Below are positions 27,701 through 39,500 of a DNA stretch of 64,000 nucleotides, in pieces (position 1 is the stretch's first letter; the number at the start of each line of letters is the position of its first letter). Origin of the DNA: Caecitellus pseudoparvulus (lineage: Eukaryota > Bigyra: Bicosoecida). The stretch is taken from positions 186,001-250,000 of the forward strand of contig CBFFRQ010000057.1 in assembly GCA_965644315.1 (NCBI GenBank). Reading direction: 5' to 3'. The notes below the pieces were generated by a model. That model did not search any database. It was not told where the DNA came from and saw only the letters and a program-made list of their open reading frames with translations. A program made the translations under genes and the position numbers.

Positions 27701-30520
27701 CTGCCGCGCCCTGGAAATGCGAATGGCCGGCGCATACGTGTCGTTGGTGCCGGGAATGGACTCCCCTACAAACCCCAGCTCTTGGTAGAAGCGGGGCTCC
27801 AGCTCATACGTCTCGCAAGCGAGGCCGTTTGAGTGCGCGGACACGCCAGTGTCAAAGTCCAGGATATCCGCACATTCACACAGTCCGCGGCGGCCGTCGC
27901 ACGTGCCGTACTCGTTCTTGGCGTCCGAGCCACGGCACATCGTGCCATTCCCGGCAATGGTTTCGTTCACCCACACCGTCGTGGACACGTTGGTGCTGGC
28001 GTGCACCCAGCTTTCCTGGGTCTGTGTGAGAGTGCCCGGCACAGGCTTGGTCTCCATCGCGATCCATGCAGTCGTCGCGTTGGTCACGTCGGACAGAACA
28101 GTGGAGGTGTTGCCGTCCACGACGACAGTCCGCGTGGTGCGGCTGACAGGCACGGCCAGGGGGCAGTCCACGTTCTGGCAACCGTCGCCCCAGTAGCCCT
28201 CCGAGCATGTGCACACGCCGTCCGAGCAGCCGCCGGGAACCTGCCTGCCGCTGCACTCGCACGCAGCGCCACCACCGCAGGCTGGGTCAGCAGCAGGTGG
28301 GGAGGAGAAGAAGCCATAGCGAGGGCATCCCATCTCAGAGCAGTCAGAGTCGCCCCAGCCCACGTCGCAGACACAGAACCCAGTGGAAGTGTCACACGTG
28401 CCATGGCCAGAGCACTCGGCGCCCCCTGTGCCGTTGGGGCACGAGCGCTTGTCGCATTCCGTGGCTGTATCTCCATAGTAGCCGGGCGTGCATGTGCATG
28501 TGCCTGCTGAGCAGGTGCCATGGCCAGAGCATGTCACAACGTCGCATGGGTCGCCGGTGCAGAAGAGGTTGCTAGGGGGGCAGTCGATGACACCGACAAA
28601 CCGGCCGTCCGCGTTGTCGGGCACAGTGGACAAGTCCAGTGTGCCACCAGCGTAGGGACAGACGACTTCCAGGGGATCCAAGTCCTCCAGGGTGATCTTC
28701 AGTTGCTGGGTGGGCGTGCATGTGGTCTGCACACACCCGTTGTGCTGGGTCAGTGGCACACCGGCAGCGGAGGACTTCCACGTTCCCGTCATGCACTTGG
28801 AGGAAGCCCCCGACACTTCGCCCCAGAACCAGTAGGTGGGTGTACCAGGGTTCTGGCAGTCGCCGTTGCCAAGGCGCTCGTAGTACGGGCAGTAGTCCAC
28901 GTACGGGTTCTGGCCGCCCTTGTCCGGTTGAGCGAAGTACTGGGAGTGTGACGGCAGGGCGGTGCCGTATGAGATGGCGTTGCAGGTGGCGCGGTAGCGG
29001 AAGTCCACTGTGCAGCCCTCTGACGGGGAGCCTGTGCAGAAGTACCGGCTGGACCACGATGAGCAGGCGAGCTGCGGAAAGTCACAGCCCTCCCCAGCTC
29101 CCCACGGCATGGGCTGCGCCTGCCCGTAGTCGACAGAGTACCAGCCAGAGTCCTCCAGCAAGGCAAAAGTGATGGCAGAGTAAATGCTGATGGGATCAGC
29201 CGTCCCCGTCATGACCTCATTGAAGCCCAGGCGTTTCTCCCAGTGGCTGCCCGCTGTTCCGGGCCCGCCGTAGTCCTCCAACTCCCACCCAGCGTTGGGC
29301 CAGGGGTCAGTGCAGTCGTACTGCTCCCGAACCTTCTGCACAACGTTGGGTGTGACGATCTTCGTGACGCTCTTGCCGCGCTCCGTGAAGGTGCGCACGA
29401 TGTTGGAGTACGTTTCAGCCTGGGTAATGTCGCCCGGCTTGCGGAAGTGCCCGAACTTGGAGCTGGAAAACCCCAGCGCGTGCACGATCTCGTGCCACGC
29501 CGTGGACACCTGCAGGGCGTAGTCTGCAGGGGCTGTGCTGATGCGGGCCGGGGAGAAATTGGCGTGGCCAGCGATGGGTCGCTGGTATTGGTCACTCTGG
29601 CAGGTGAGTGCCCACGCCAACGTGGAGCCACCCGTCGGCCGAGCGGTGACGTAGAGGACAAAGTCCGTACCGGCAACACCTGTAGTCATGTCGGCATTTG
29701 GCATCTCCGAGTCGCAGCACATGAGGGAGTACCAGTACGACCCGGAGAAGCACGACGCATCGCTGTACGGCGCGTTCAAGACCAAGTTCCCAGTCACAGG
29801 CAGCACTGACAAAGCAGCAGTCAGCATCGTCAGCGTGTCGTCCAAGATGGTGTCCACGAGGTAGTCCTGTGCGGGGCCCAGAGCAGAGCGGGGGTGCAGG
29901 ACTGAGGGGGGTGCAGGGCGAGGCCAGTGTAACGTGAGCACCACTCACCTTCTTTGTTGAAGTCAGGATGTCGTTGGAGGAGCAGGTGCTGCGCTGGCCA
30001 CTGGAAGAGGCGAGTGTGGGCAGATACTGCTGCCCTGCTGCCTCGCAGTTCAGCAAGACGCCTGGCGTGTACTGGGATTCATCCCTGCACAGGCAGCGTT
30101 TCGAGGCGGGGTGCAGCACCACGCATTTCGCAGCGGCCGCCGCGCAGCCCAGCGGCGGTGCAGGACGCAAAAGGCAGCACAGGCCTCAAGGCAGGACACA
30201 AAGTTTGGCTACCTCACGTACGTTCCAGTGATGCGCTCCAGATTCAGGTGAATGCGGATGGGGGAGTAGGAGCCAGACAGAGACCGCCCCGTGCGCTCTG
30301 CCTCGTATGTCACCCACGCCGAGCTCTCCTCGTGCACATCGTGGCCGATTGAGCCTGCCAGCTCGTCGTGCACACAAGAGTGGTGCTTCGGAGCACTCTC
30401 GGGGGCGCTGCTGTCTTCTTCGTGCCACGACTGAAAGCTCAGCTTCCGGGAAGCGTCGTGGCTTGCCGCGAGGCCCAGAAAGCAGGCCACGCCAGCCGTG
30501 AACAAAGTCAGCCGTGCCAT
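24725..30520 (-). CDS. leishmanolysin-like (M8) metallopeptidase with EGF repeats and a transmembrane anchor
   Basis: Exons 30520-30222, 30084-29949 and 29866-24725 join to 1858 residues. A signal peptide (MARLTLFTAGVACFLGLAA) leads a leishmanolysin domain: zinc motif HEIVHALGFSS (His270, Glu271, His274), third ligand His353 in GSHWEKRLGFNE, and a downstream Met-turn-like VMTG. The conserved PIRI segment lies near residue 85. After the Cys-rich end of the peptidase come several EGF/tenascin-like modules (CSGHGTCSAGTCTCTPGYYGD and relatives) and long beta-rich ectodomain regions, with more EGF modules near the middle. One hydrophobic helix (VVLGFAALLFITIILCCACSFCC, about 1660-1685) is followed by a basic Pro/Gly-rich cytoplasmic tail of about 170 residues. 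It should be a surface-anchored zinc protease or adhesion receptor. The 5.1-kb last exon has no intron. Confidence 0.87.
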
Positions 30521-31024
30521 GCTCGTGTGGCGTGGTGAGAGTGGGTGGGGGTGACTTGGACCCCGGGTTCTGGGCGAGGATTGGCTCTCAAAAGACTCGA
30601 GAGCAATGTGGCAGGCACGTCGCGCAGCGACGCTTGAATGCGCTGCCCGTGACGACGAAGTCCAAGCGCAGAAACACACCCCACACTTCAAATTTGAGAG
30701 AACTTACACAGGTTAAGGGGCTCGATGGTGCTGCCCGGGGGGAAGTTGAGAATTGACTGCTGGGCATGTGCTGAAGGAGAGCAAAGTGGGACAAGCAATC
30801 CGGTGCTTGGCGCAACACCCGCCGCACGGGTCCATTGCATGAATCGCGGGATGTTTGATGTTTTGCGGCTACAGTGCCTCATCTGGACTAGTGCCTCTCC
30901 AGCTCCTAGAAGCGCGCCTGGGGAAACTGCTTCCGCGGCGTTGCGTTTCGATTTCCGCACCCACATGCACTGTCGTGCTTGGCGCTGAGTGATTGGAAGA
31001 CAGTGGACCTGCCTGCCTCGTAAA
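30521..31024. promoter_or_regulatory. divergent intergenic region
   Basis: 504 bases, among the largest gaps in the window, between the leishmanolysin-like gene (leftward) and the fusion oxidoreductase (rightward). Both products have signal peptides, so shared regulation is conceivable. It is less GC-rich than the flanking genes around 30660-30880. I see no clear TATA box, repeat or RNA gene. Confidence 0.4.
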
Positions 31025-33523
31025 ATGCCCCTACTTTCTGGTTTACTTGTTTCTCTGTGCCTGGCGGGCACGGCGACAGCCTACAGAACCTACATGTCGT
31101 TTGTCCCCAACGGTGACGCTGTGCCATGCACTCACCTCCCGCCTGCTCTTCGCCGCGCCAACTGCGGCGGAAGTGCCATCTGTGAAGTTTGGGGACACAA
31201 CGAATGCCATGCCCAAGGCTCCATCACCGCATTAGGCGATGCTGTGCACTCTGCAGGCTGGAGCGAAGCACGTACGTTTCCAAGCCATCAGCTGACGAGC
31301 CTTGCCTGCCCAGCTGCTCGTTCACGCAATCGGCATCCTGCCACCTTCGCAGTGTGTCGTGCGGATGCAGACGGCGATGGATTCAGCAATGGCGACGAGT
31401 TGGGGGACCCCTGCTGCCGTTGGGGCGGGGGGGATGCTGACCGGCGCTCAGGCATTTCCCACCCAGACGCAGCTGACTCTGCACCTCCCTTCGCCCCCTG
31501 CTCCCAAGCAGTCCCTGACCTGCACTTGCCGGCCGTCCTTGGCTCAAGCAGCTCGTCTTTGCTTGTGAGGCTGCCTCCAGCAACTGCCGCTTGCATTTGT
31601 GGTCTTCAAGTAAGCACGAATGCGTCGTCCTCCGATTGGGTGCGCCCTCGCGTTGACACGCGGGAGGCGGCCCTGGTCCTCATACCCACACCCTCAGGTG
31701 CCTCCATATCTGAGGGCGACACAGTCACAATCACGGTGTCAAATCTTGGCGGCACCGTCACGACGGGCAGCCTAAGCGTGCCGGCGCCATCGATGCTGCA
31801 GCCAAATGCTTCGCTACTGCTTGGCTCGTCCCCAACACCGCTCCAAGCGACTTCACAGCACTCCTCGTTGGAAATCAGTCAGACCCTCTTGCTCCTGCTG
31901 CCCCTTGGCTTCACCCTCGCCGTTTCCCTCCTGTCCGTTGCAGTGTGCACACACTTGCCACCGCAGTTGACCGCCTGCACTGCCTGCCTCCTCAACGTGC
32001 GAGGCTCCAAGCGCAAGCATCGCAGCAACAGCTACCGCCTTTGGCAGGCGTTCGCACTCCTCATGACAGCAGGCACAGTCGCCCTCAACGCTGCCGCGTA
32101 CGGTGAGCTGAAGTACCCTCTGGTGCCTGTGGCGGCGGTCGGCCGAGGACTGGGCGTTGCTTGCATTGCGCTGCTTGCGGCAGCAGTGGCGTCAGCGAGT
32201 CATCACTTGCTGCTGCACATCGCAGGCGTCTCATTCGATCGTGCGGTGTTCGGACACTTGACGCTGGGGACGTGGGCGGTGCTGGCCGGAGTGGCACACG
32301 GCTCCTGGATGGTTGCCGAGTCAGAGCTAGGCGGCACAGCCCTGAACGCAGAGCAGACTGGTGGCATGTATGCAGCATTTGCCTGGGAGCCTGACCTCCC
32401 CATCAATCCGCTTGCTGGCTTCATTGCTGGCTTGAGCCTGGTGTTCCTCCTGTTTTGGCCCAGCAGGCGCGGCTTCCGCACACGCTGCTACGCTGCATTT
32501 TACGCACTGCACATCACTGGGGCCATCACAGCAGTGGTCTTCTCCTACTTGCACTTGGTGAACTCTGGCATCAACTCAGTCATTCCTCTCGTTGTCCCGT
32601 TGGCGGTTGTATTGACGGAGAACATTGCCCTGGGCGGGCTGCTCGGCGTTGCGACTGCGGGCAGGGTCACAGCCGCCAAGAGCCTCTCCCCCAGCTTGGT
32701 GCAAGTGACTGTGGAGAGCCCAGCTCTCCCCTTCCCCTCCGCCCCAGGCCAGTGGCACCGCCTCCTCATCCCTTCCTTGTCCCTGCTTCCTCACCCCCTC
32801 TCGGTCGCCAAGGCGGAAGCGAAGGACGGGAAGCTTGTTACCACGTTTATTGTGCGGGCGTCCCACCGGCCACTGGGGCAGCTCTGTGCTCCTCGCCACA
32901 CGTGGTCGGCCGCCTTTGTGGCCGCGGCCTCCGACAACTCTCTCATCGGCAGCCAAGCACTGAGTGTCGGGCCACCATTCGGCAGCTGCACCTTCGACGC
33001 TCGCCTGCCTGTGCGCCACGTCCTCGTGGCAGGTGGAGTGGGTGTGACTGCCCTTCTCAGCCACGCGTCCCACTTCGCCGCTGCCTGTGCGCCAGTGCAC
33101 CTTGTGTGGGCTTGCCGGGAACCGCAGCTGGCAGAGGCAGGGCTGCGGCTGCTCCTGGCTCCCCCACAGCAGGCGGGAGGGCGTTCGAGCAGCCCCCCCG
33201 ATGCATCGATCGGCCCTCTGCATACTCTGAGTGTGTCTCTCTTCCTGGGCACCGGCGCTGGTAGAGTGGGGCACGAAGGAGCCAAGGCTGCCCAGGATAG
33301 TCTGGCAGGTGTGGTCGCCGCGCTGTCCGCCCAGGGGGCGACCGTCACCCAGGCCGCCGGCCGAGCTGACGTCGGTGCTATCATTGCCGCAGAAGCTGCG
33401 TGTGCCGGGGATGGCTTCACAGGCGTGTACGTGTGCGGCCCAGCGTCCCTTGCAGGCGATGTCGTGCAAGCAGCCCAAGCAGCACCTCGCACGCTGCTGC
33501 ACGAAGAGCAGTTTGGGTGGTGA
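31025..33523 (+). CDS. temptin-like domain fused to a ferric reductase/NADPH oxidase-type oxidoreductase
   Basis: Exons 31025-31271 and 31353-33523 give 805 residues; the 81-base intron is stop-free and in frame. A signal peptide (MPLLSGLLVSLCLAGTATA) precedes a Cys-rich temptin/DOMON-like module ending in LCRADADGDGFSNGDELGDPCC at about 83-104. The intron join itself creates the canonical W...LC motif. Then come a beta-rich linker and about seven membrane helices with paired His typical of ferric-reductase cytochrome b cores, including HITGAITAVVFSYLH (His469 and His483, 14 apart). The cytosolic C-terminus has an FAD-binding SAPGQWHRL segment, an NAD(P)-binding HVLVAGGVGVTALLSHA and the closing VYVCGPASLAGDV motif. 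It should pass electrons from NAD(P)H through FAD and two hemes across the membrane to iron, copper or oxygen. The substrate cannot be assigned. Confidence 0.82.
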   Translation: MPLLSGLLVSLCLAGTATAYRTYMSFVPNGDAVPCTHLPPALRRANCGGSAICEVWGHNECHAQGSITALGDAVHSAGWSEARTFPSHQLTSLACPAARSRNRHPATFAVCRADADGDGFSNGDELGDPCCRWGGGDADRRSGISHPDAADSAPPFAPCSQAVPDLHLPAVLGSSSSSLLVRLPPATAACICGLQVSTNASSSDWVRPRVDTREAALVLIPTPSGASISEGDTVTITVSNLGGTVTTGSLSVPAPSMLQPNASLLLGSSPTPLQATSQHSSLEISQTLLLLLPLGFTLAVSLLSVAVCTHLPPQLTACTACLLNVRGSKRKHRSNSYRLWQAFALLMTAGTVALNAAAYGELKYPLVPVAAVGRGLGVACIALLAAAVASASHHLLLHIAGVSFDRAVFGHLTLGTWAVLAGVAHGSWMVAESELGGTALNAEQTGGMYAAFAWEPDLPINPLAGFIAGLSLVFLLFWPSRRGFRTRCYAAFYALHITGAITAVVFSYLHLVNSGINSVIPLVVPLAVVLTENIALGGLLGVATAGRVTAAKSLSPSLVQVTVESPALPFPSAPGQWHRLLIPSLSLLPHPLSVAKAEAKDGKLVTTFIVRASHRPLGQLCAPRHTWSAAFVAAASDNSLIGSQALSVGPPFGSCTFDARLPVRHVLVAGGVGVTALLSHASHFAAACAPVHLVWACREPQLAEAGLRLLLAPPQQAGGRSSSPPDASIGPLHTLSVSLFLGTGAGRVGHEGAKAAQDSLAGVVAALSAQGATVTQAAGRADVGAIIAAEAACAGDGFTGVYVCGPASLAGDVVQAAQAAPRTLLHEEQFGW

Positions 33524-33579
33524 CGCGGCGTGCTTGTTGCTCAATGCATTTTCATGTTCGCGTGGCGCGCTGCGCGGGC

Positions 33580-34874
33580 TCAGTTGATGAAGGAAGACTT
33601 GCGCCCCTCGAAACCCATGCGGCCCCCCCGCCCTCCAGACTTCCCGGCCGCCCCGCCCGGCGTGACAATGCCCGCCTTGCGCATGCGCGCTGCCTTCTTG
33701 CCTTCTGCCCGCTTGGCCAAGTTGCTTGTGCGGCGTGCCTGCTTTGCTGCCTGCGCCTCCTTGACCGCCTCCGTGCGCTCGGCCCACTTGGCGCGGCTCT
33801 TCTCCTTGGCCTTCTCCCGCCGCTTCAGCGCCTTGCGCAGCAGCTTGGGGTCATCCTTCACCTTCTCGCCCTTGGCGCGCTTCAGAGCTGCCTCCCACGC
33901 AGCAGACTGCTCCATGGACTGTGCCGCAGCCTCCTGCTTGGACGCCCGCAGCGCATCCAGCTTGGCCTGGTTGGCCTCCGCCTTGGCCAGGAGGCCCTTC
34001 AGGGCCTTCACCTGCCTGGGGCGCTTGTCCAGCTTGGAGGTGGCTTTGTCCAGGCCAGTGGCACCACTGGTGTCCAGCACGCCGAAGGACAAGTCCACAG
34101 GGGTTGATGCGCTTGCCTTGGAACTGCCCTCAGCCCCGCCCTTGCTCACGGTGCGCGGGCGGCCGACGCCCCCCCGCGTCTTCTTCTTGCGGGGAGCACG
34201 CTTAGTGGGCCCAGTCTCCTCGCCTTCCCCAGCCTCTCCGCGCACGCGCTTCGTGCCACGTGAACGGCGGGGGGCGTCCTCACCGTCGCCCTCTGGCCGG
34301 GCGTGTGCTTGGCGGCCGCTCTTCAGGTCGGCGATCTTGGCGTGCAGGCGAGCACGGAGCTCCTCCAGGGACTGTGCCTTGCCCACTTGGGGTGCGAAGG
34401 AGCCTGGCACACCTCGCCCGGCTGCTGGCGCACCGCCTGAGCTGGCCGAGCGCTGGGTCGCTGCTGCGCCAGCGCCAGCGGCTTCCTTCTGCAACTTGTC
34501 CGACACAGAGTGCACCGCCTCGGTGTCAAACTTGGCACGCTTGGCCTTTTTAGACGCTTCCTTCACCGCCTGCTTCGGCGCTGTGCCCTTCTTGTTCTGA
34601 AGCGCGGCGGAGGCAGGTGGGCAGTGCAGGCGTGCAGCGGCGTGTTCCCGTGCCAGCCAACACGAACCTTGTGGAAGCGTGTCCAAGTCATGGCCGCCTC
34701 GTTCTCGTCCTTGAAGTAGAACTTGGCAGGAATCATGTCCAGGATCTGGTCAAAGTAGTGTGTGTGCGCCTCCAGGCGCTGGGGCAGCGGCACAGTGTCA
34801 TCCAGGGGACCGTGCGGAATTTGCAAGCTGCTCCCCTGCCACGTCCCGCCCCCAGCGGCAGCTGCCGAAGCCAT
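33580..34874 (-). CDS. SURF6: SURF6-like nucleolar protein
   Basis: Exons 34874-34668 and 34596-33580 (intron 71, donor gttcgt) give 407 residues. The N-terminus has the family segment RLEAHTHYFDQILDMIPAKFYF (residues about 35-57). The C-terminus has the lysine/arginine-rich SURF6 region, including SAAWEAALKRAKGEKVKDDP and LLRKALKRREKAKEKSRAKW (about 275-320). SURF6/Rrp14 is a nucleolar RNA-binding factor for early pre-rRNA processing of both ribosomal subunits. The middle is basic and disordered with an RKKKTRGGVGRPR stretch that could act as a nuclear signal or AT-hook-like element. The gene ends 56 bases from the convergent oxidoreductase. Confidence 0.88.
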
Positions 34875-34984
34875 GGTGGAGTTGCGGCGCAGATGGGCAG
34901 GTGGGGTGCCAGCGTGCATTACAAACACTTCAATCAGGCACGTTGACGCCTAGGTTGCACGGTAATGCCACCGTGAGGAGAGTG

Positions 34985-36311
34985 CTACACTGCAGTGAGC
35001 CCGGACGGAGTGCTGCTGTCAGGGAACAGGGTGCCCGAGCCGGTGCCCCCCGTTTCAGGGCGCGGCAGCATGTCGGGAGCAACCACCTTGGGACTGGGCT
35101 TGCGCTGCCCCGTCGCGGGGGCAGCAGTGGAAGGTGCTGTGACGTACAGGACGACCCCCGTGACCACCACGAGCGTTGCAAGCGCCTTGGGCACGGTGAA
35201 GCACTGAGACTCCTGCCGCGCACAAAAGAGCAGTGCTGCAGAAGCAAAGACGCCCACTGCCCGCATGCCCTGCACGACGCCCACAACGACAGCTCCCACA
35301 GACCCCAGCAGGTTGAAGAAGAGCACCGTGTGCCCGGCATGGGCGACCGTGTACAGGCCCATGGTCAGCATGGCAGCTTCGGCGTTGCCGCCGGCAGCCG
35401 CCATGGGGCGCTCCACCAGCTCCTCCCACCGCGGCAGGGTCACGAAGAGCACCCAGATGCTGCATAGGGCAGAGCCTGTCACGCCCACCTGCCCAGCCAG
35501 CTCCATGGCGTCGGCTGTGGGGTCAGCCTCCAGCAAAGCTTCCGTGCAGGCAGAGGAGCAGGAGAAGGAGGCTGCCCCGACGACGGACAGGATCACCCCC
35601 AGTACGACGGTGACTGCGCTAGGGCCCTCGCCATGGGCGGGTGCCTGGCTGCTCTGGGACAGCAGCGGCCCCAGCGCCGCGATGACCAGGCCGCCCACGA
35701 TGGTGAGCACGCCGGACCAGTGCCTCGTCGACAGGCGACGGTCTGTGAACTTGGTGGTGAGCAAGGCTGACCAGACAATGGTAGAGGCGTGGGCCACCTG
35801 AAAGAGACCTGATCCAGCCATTTCCATTCCAATCATGCTCAGCACGTACCCTGCGCGCAGGAGCGGGAAGTCTCCGGAGTTGCAGCGCTGCCTCGCGCGG
35901 CGGCCGGGGCAAGCAAAGTCCGCACGCACCCAACCCTTCGAGCGTCGTGACAACCAGGAACACCAGCCCACGCGGCACACTGACGCCCAGCAACGACACA
36001 TGACTGGGGGTGATCAGCTTGCTCTCTGGGGACTTCCCTTTCGGCCCCTTCGTGCTGCAGCTGCAAGCCTTGCCGAGCTTGACTGCTAGGGAAGCCAGCA
36101 CCTGAGCAACACAACGCGAAGGACATGTGGCAGCAAACGCGGCTTGCCAGACCCGGCAGCGGCACGCACGACGCCAACAAATGTGAACAGCACTACCAGC
36201 CCACTGGTCTGGTTTCCAGCTCCTTCATACACCAGGAATTGGGCCAGCGTCGTGGTGAGGATGCCAGTGCAGAAGTAGCCAAAAGGCATCAGCATGGTGA
36301 GCTGGTTGTAC
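34985..36311 (-). CDS. drug/metabolite (EamA/SLC35-like) transporter, 5' end unresolved
   Basis: Exons C-ward of the start are clear: 36311-36170, 36101-35930 and 35850-34985, with 68- and 79-base introns. The product shows about nine to ten hydrophobic helices in the two-fold EamA pattern. The second half has SIGMEMAGSGLFQVAHAST-like sequence followed by IVWSALL and RHWSGVLTIVGGLVIAALG, typical of DMT carriers. Substrates in this superfamily include nucleotide sugars, triose phosphates and drugs; none can be chosen here. The exon beginning at 36311 enters with one base of a split codon (YNQLTM before the Met at 36295), so either a short upstream exon exists or translation starts at 36295. 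A candidate is a tiny exon near 36560. The last ~45 residues are a Pro/Ser/Thr-rich tail. Confidence 0.72.
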
Positions 36312-36584
36312 CTGCACCCGACCTCTCAAGTGCGCAAGCCGGCAGCGCCACACCGCCACGCCTGGCCGGTGTGCTTGAGGTATGGCACACTGTGTTCACA
36401 TGAACGACACTGCGCACTTGCACAGCCGGGGCGGTCTGTGGGCGTTGGGTTTTGTCCACGTCTTGCTCAAGCACAGATCCTCTACTCTGGACAACCCAGA
36501 CAGCGAGCCAGCAACAACAGCAATGTATTGCACAAACGCCCGCAGCCATTGCACACCTGCAAGCCATGCCCTCGAAATGGCGCC

Positions 36585-39500
36585 TTACATAGCGCTGCCA
36601 GCTCGAGGGCGTTTGGGTGGTGTGGCCTGCTGCGCTTCAGGAGGCTCAGCGCGCCCTGCGCTGGCGCCACGGCCTCGTGCACGCTTCGTGCCGCGAGTGG
36701 AAGCAACATTGCCCTTGTCTGAAGACGCTAGCGCTCCAGAGGGCTGAATGAGGGCCTGCAGCGTTGTGCTGTGACTCTCAGAGACGACGGCTTCTGCTGC
36801 CAGCGTGGGCAGCTCCGACGCGCCAACGCTTCGGCGCCGGGAGGAGTACCCCGTCCGCCGCCGTAGCTGGGCGAGGGCTTCGCCAGTTGCACGGCTGTGC
36901 ACACTGCGAGTGCCACGCCGGGGGTGGGCATCGGAGGCCTCATCCCCTGCCTCGTCTCCCTCCTCCCCCTCTTCGCCGCCGAACACAGTGCCGCCAAAGC
37001 CGACGCCGTGCGCAGCGAAGGCCTTCACACTCTTGCTCTGCGCGCGTGCAGCACTGGCAACGGTGGGGTTCATGACGCTCCGACGAGGCGCTGCTGCACC
37101 TGGGCGCCGTTGTGCGCCTGCGTGGAGCACCGCGCCCTCCCCGAGCGCGTCCGCGGCATTGCTCGAAAACTCGTCATCATCATCGCTGTCCTGTGTGCCC
37201 TCCACCCGCCTCGCAGCGCCGGCGGAGCTGCCCCGGCTCGTGGAGCGGGCCCCGTCCAAGCCAAGTCCCAGGCGCAAGTCGGCATCAGAGATGCCCTCAG
37301 CACCCTGCAACGCGTGCTCCTCGCCGTCGTCGTCCTCCTGGGTCGCAGCCGACCCATGTAGCATGCGCTGGGGGGTGTCGCCGTCCCTGCCCCCTGCAGC
37401 GCGCAGGGAGGCCACCTCCTGCGTCAGAGCCTGCACTTGGTCAGCCCGAGCAGTGGCCTCGGACATGTACGTGGCCATGAGCTCTTCCATGCTACGCAGC
37501 TGCCCCCTCAAGGCGCTGATCTTGCCTTCCACCGCCGCTGCCACGTCTTCGGACCCGGCCTCCACGCCGGCATCAGCCAGCACAGACACGAGCGCCTCTG
37601 TGACGGCGTCTGCCTGGGCTGTCTGTGCTTTGGCGAGCTGCTGGCGCAGGCTAGCGATTGTCTCGTGGGCATCTGCCGCAGCCCGTACGCTCTCCAGCTC
37701 AGCGGCTCGGGCACTGGCTGCTGCCGCCTCGCTGCTGCCGCTGCCGGGCGCATCTGACGCTGTGCGGGGCGCTTGGTGCAAGGCCAGCTGGGCGTGAATG
37801 AGCATGGACAGCAACCAATTCAAGAGGCGCCCTGCGAGATTGCCGCTGGCCCGGCGACCGCCACGCCCGGCACAGGCAGCCACCTTGGCCATCCACTTGT
37901 TGGCAGCCAGACCAGCTGCCTCCTCCTCTGCGCTGAGCGCTGACCACCCCTCGTTGGCTCGGGCCATGCGGTGGGTCAGCGCCACGACAGCACGCTTCAG
38001 CGCGTCCACTTCCTCGCCCGCCTCCCCGCCCTCCACTGCAGCGGCGAGGCGGTGCGCCAGCTCGCTGCGTTCCTCAGCAGCTGATTCCCGCTCCGCACGC
38101 CAGGCAGCCTTGCGGCACCGCAGTGCGAGGACGCGTGCCACCACCTCCTGCACTTCCTCCGGCAGAGTGCGGGACTGGCGCAGGGTGGTGGGCGTGCCCG
38201 TCACTGGCAAACCCGATGTAGGCACCCCGGCGTCGCCGGCCTCTCCTGCTGCAGCCTCGGCACTTGCAGTGGCCACTGCTTCCTGCAGCAGGCCTGCCGT
38301 CGTCTCATCCAGGCAGGAGGTGTCGCCCAGCAGGTCGCCCAGGCCAGCAGCGCCGGTCTTGGAGCGGCCACCGCCCAAGCTGCCCAGATCGGCACTGGCC
38401 ACACCCCCCCTGCCCTGCGTCCGCCCCAGCACCCTCCGTGTTCGACTGCCACCTGCATGGCTGGAGGGAGTGGGCCCCGCAGCCCGCACTCGCTGAGCGA
38501 CCAGGCGCTTGCGCGCTGCCTCGGCTTCCTTGGCGCGGGCCAAGCGCTCACGCTGGCGGGAAGCCTGCAGCGCCTTGGATGCCTTCTCCAGCTCAGCTGC
38601 TTGCTTCGTCAGCTGCAGCTGTGCAGACCGATGTGCCTTGGCCAGGGAGGCCGCTTCCTTAGCACGGGCACGGCGCTCAACAGCGTGGGCCTTGGCTGCC
38701 TCCCGCAGGCGCTTCTCCAGGTCCACCCGCTCGCGTTTGGCGCTTTCGATGCTGTCCTTGAGGCTGCGCAGGCGAGCTGCCTCGCGGTCCTTGCGCTCTG
38801 CCTCCCGCTTGCGTTGGGCAATGCCCTTCTCCAGGGCGGCGATGCGCGCGCGCATGGCGCGAATCTCATCATCCTTGGCTTTCAAGGCAGAAGAAGTGGC
38901 GCGAGACCCACTGCCTGCACCAGCTGACCCTGCTGCCGGCTCTGCCTTGGCCACCTCCAGCTCCTCCGTCAGGGTCGCCACCTTGGCCAGCAACACCTCC
39001 ATCTCCTCCTCCTGCTTGCGAATTTCCTCCTTGAACTTGCTGCGCAGGCTCTCATACCCCTCCAGCTGCACCCCTACCGTTGCCTGCGCCGCAGCAAACA
39101 GACGCTCCTTCGCAGCGATGGTGTCCTGCAAGTCAGACAGCTGTCCCGTCAGCTGCAAGCGAGCAGCCATGGCAGCCACCTCCTCTTCTGCCGGCGCTGC
39201 GGTGGCAGCGTGCACGGCTGCAGCGGCAGCATCAGCAGCGGCATGGTGCTCGGGAGTCAAGTCTTCATCCTCAGCGCCACTGGCAGCGCCTTCATCGGCA
39301 CCCTCCTCCGCGTCGCTGCCTGTCGAGTCGGCGCAGTGCAGGCCCGCCAGCGGAGCGCCAGAACCCATCATCAGCGCGCCAATGCCAACCTGAGCCACCC
39401 CCTTGCGACTCAGCAGCCGGGCCACCTGCCCCTGCAGGGCTGTGATCGCACAATTCTTCTCCGCAAGCAAAGACAACACGGGCGCCTCGCTAGCAAAGTC

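Noticed and set aside
32576-33787. Minus-strand open frame of 403 codons
   Set aside because: Antisense to the oxidoreductase, whose FAD and NAD motifs are clear in the plus frame.
36805-37797. Plus-strand open frame of 330 codons under the kinesin tail
   Set aside because: Low-complexity Ser/Ala shadow of the coiled coil.
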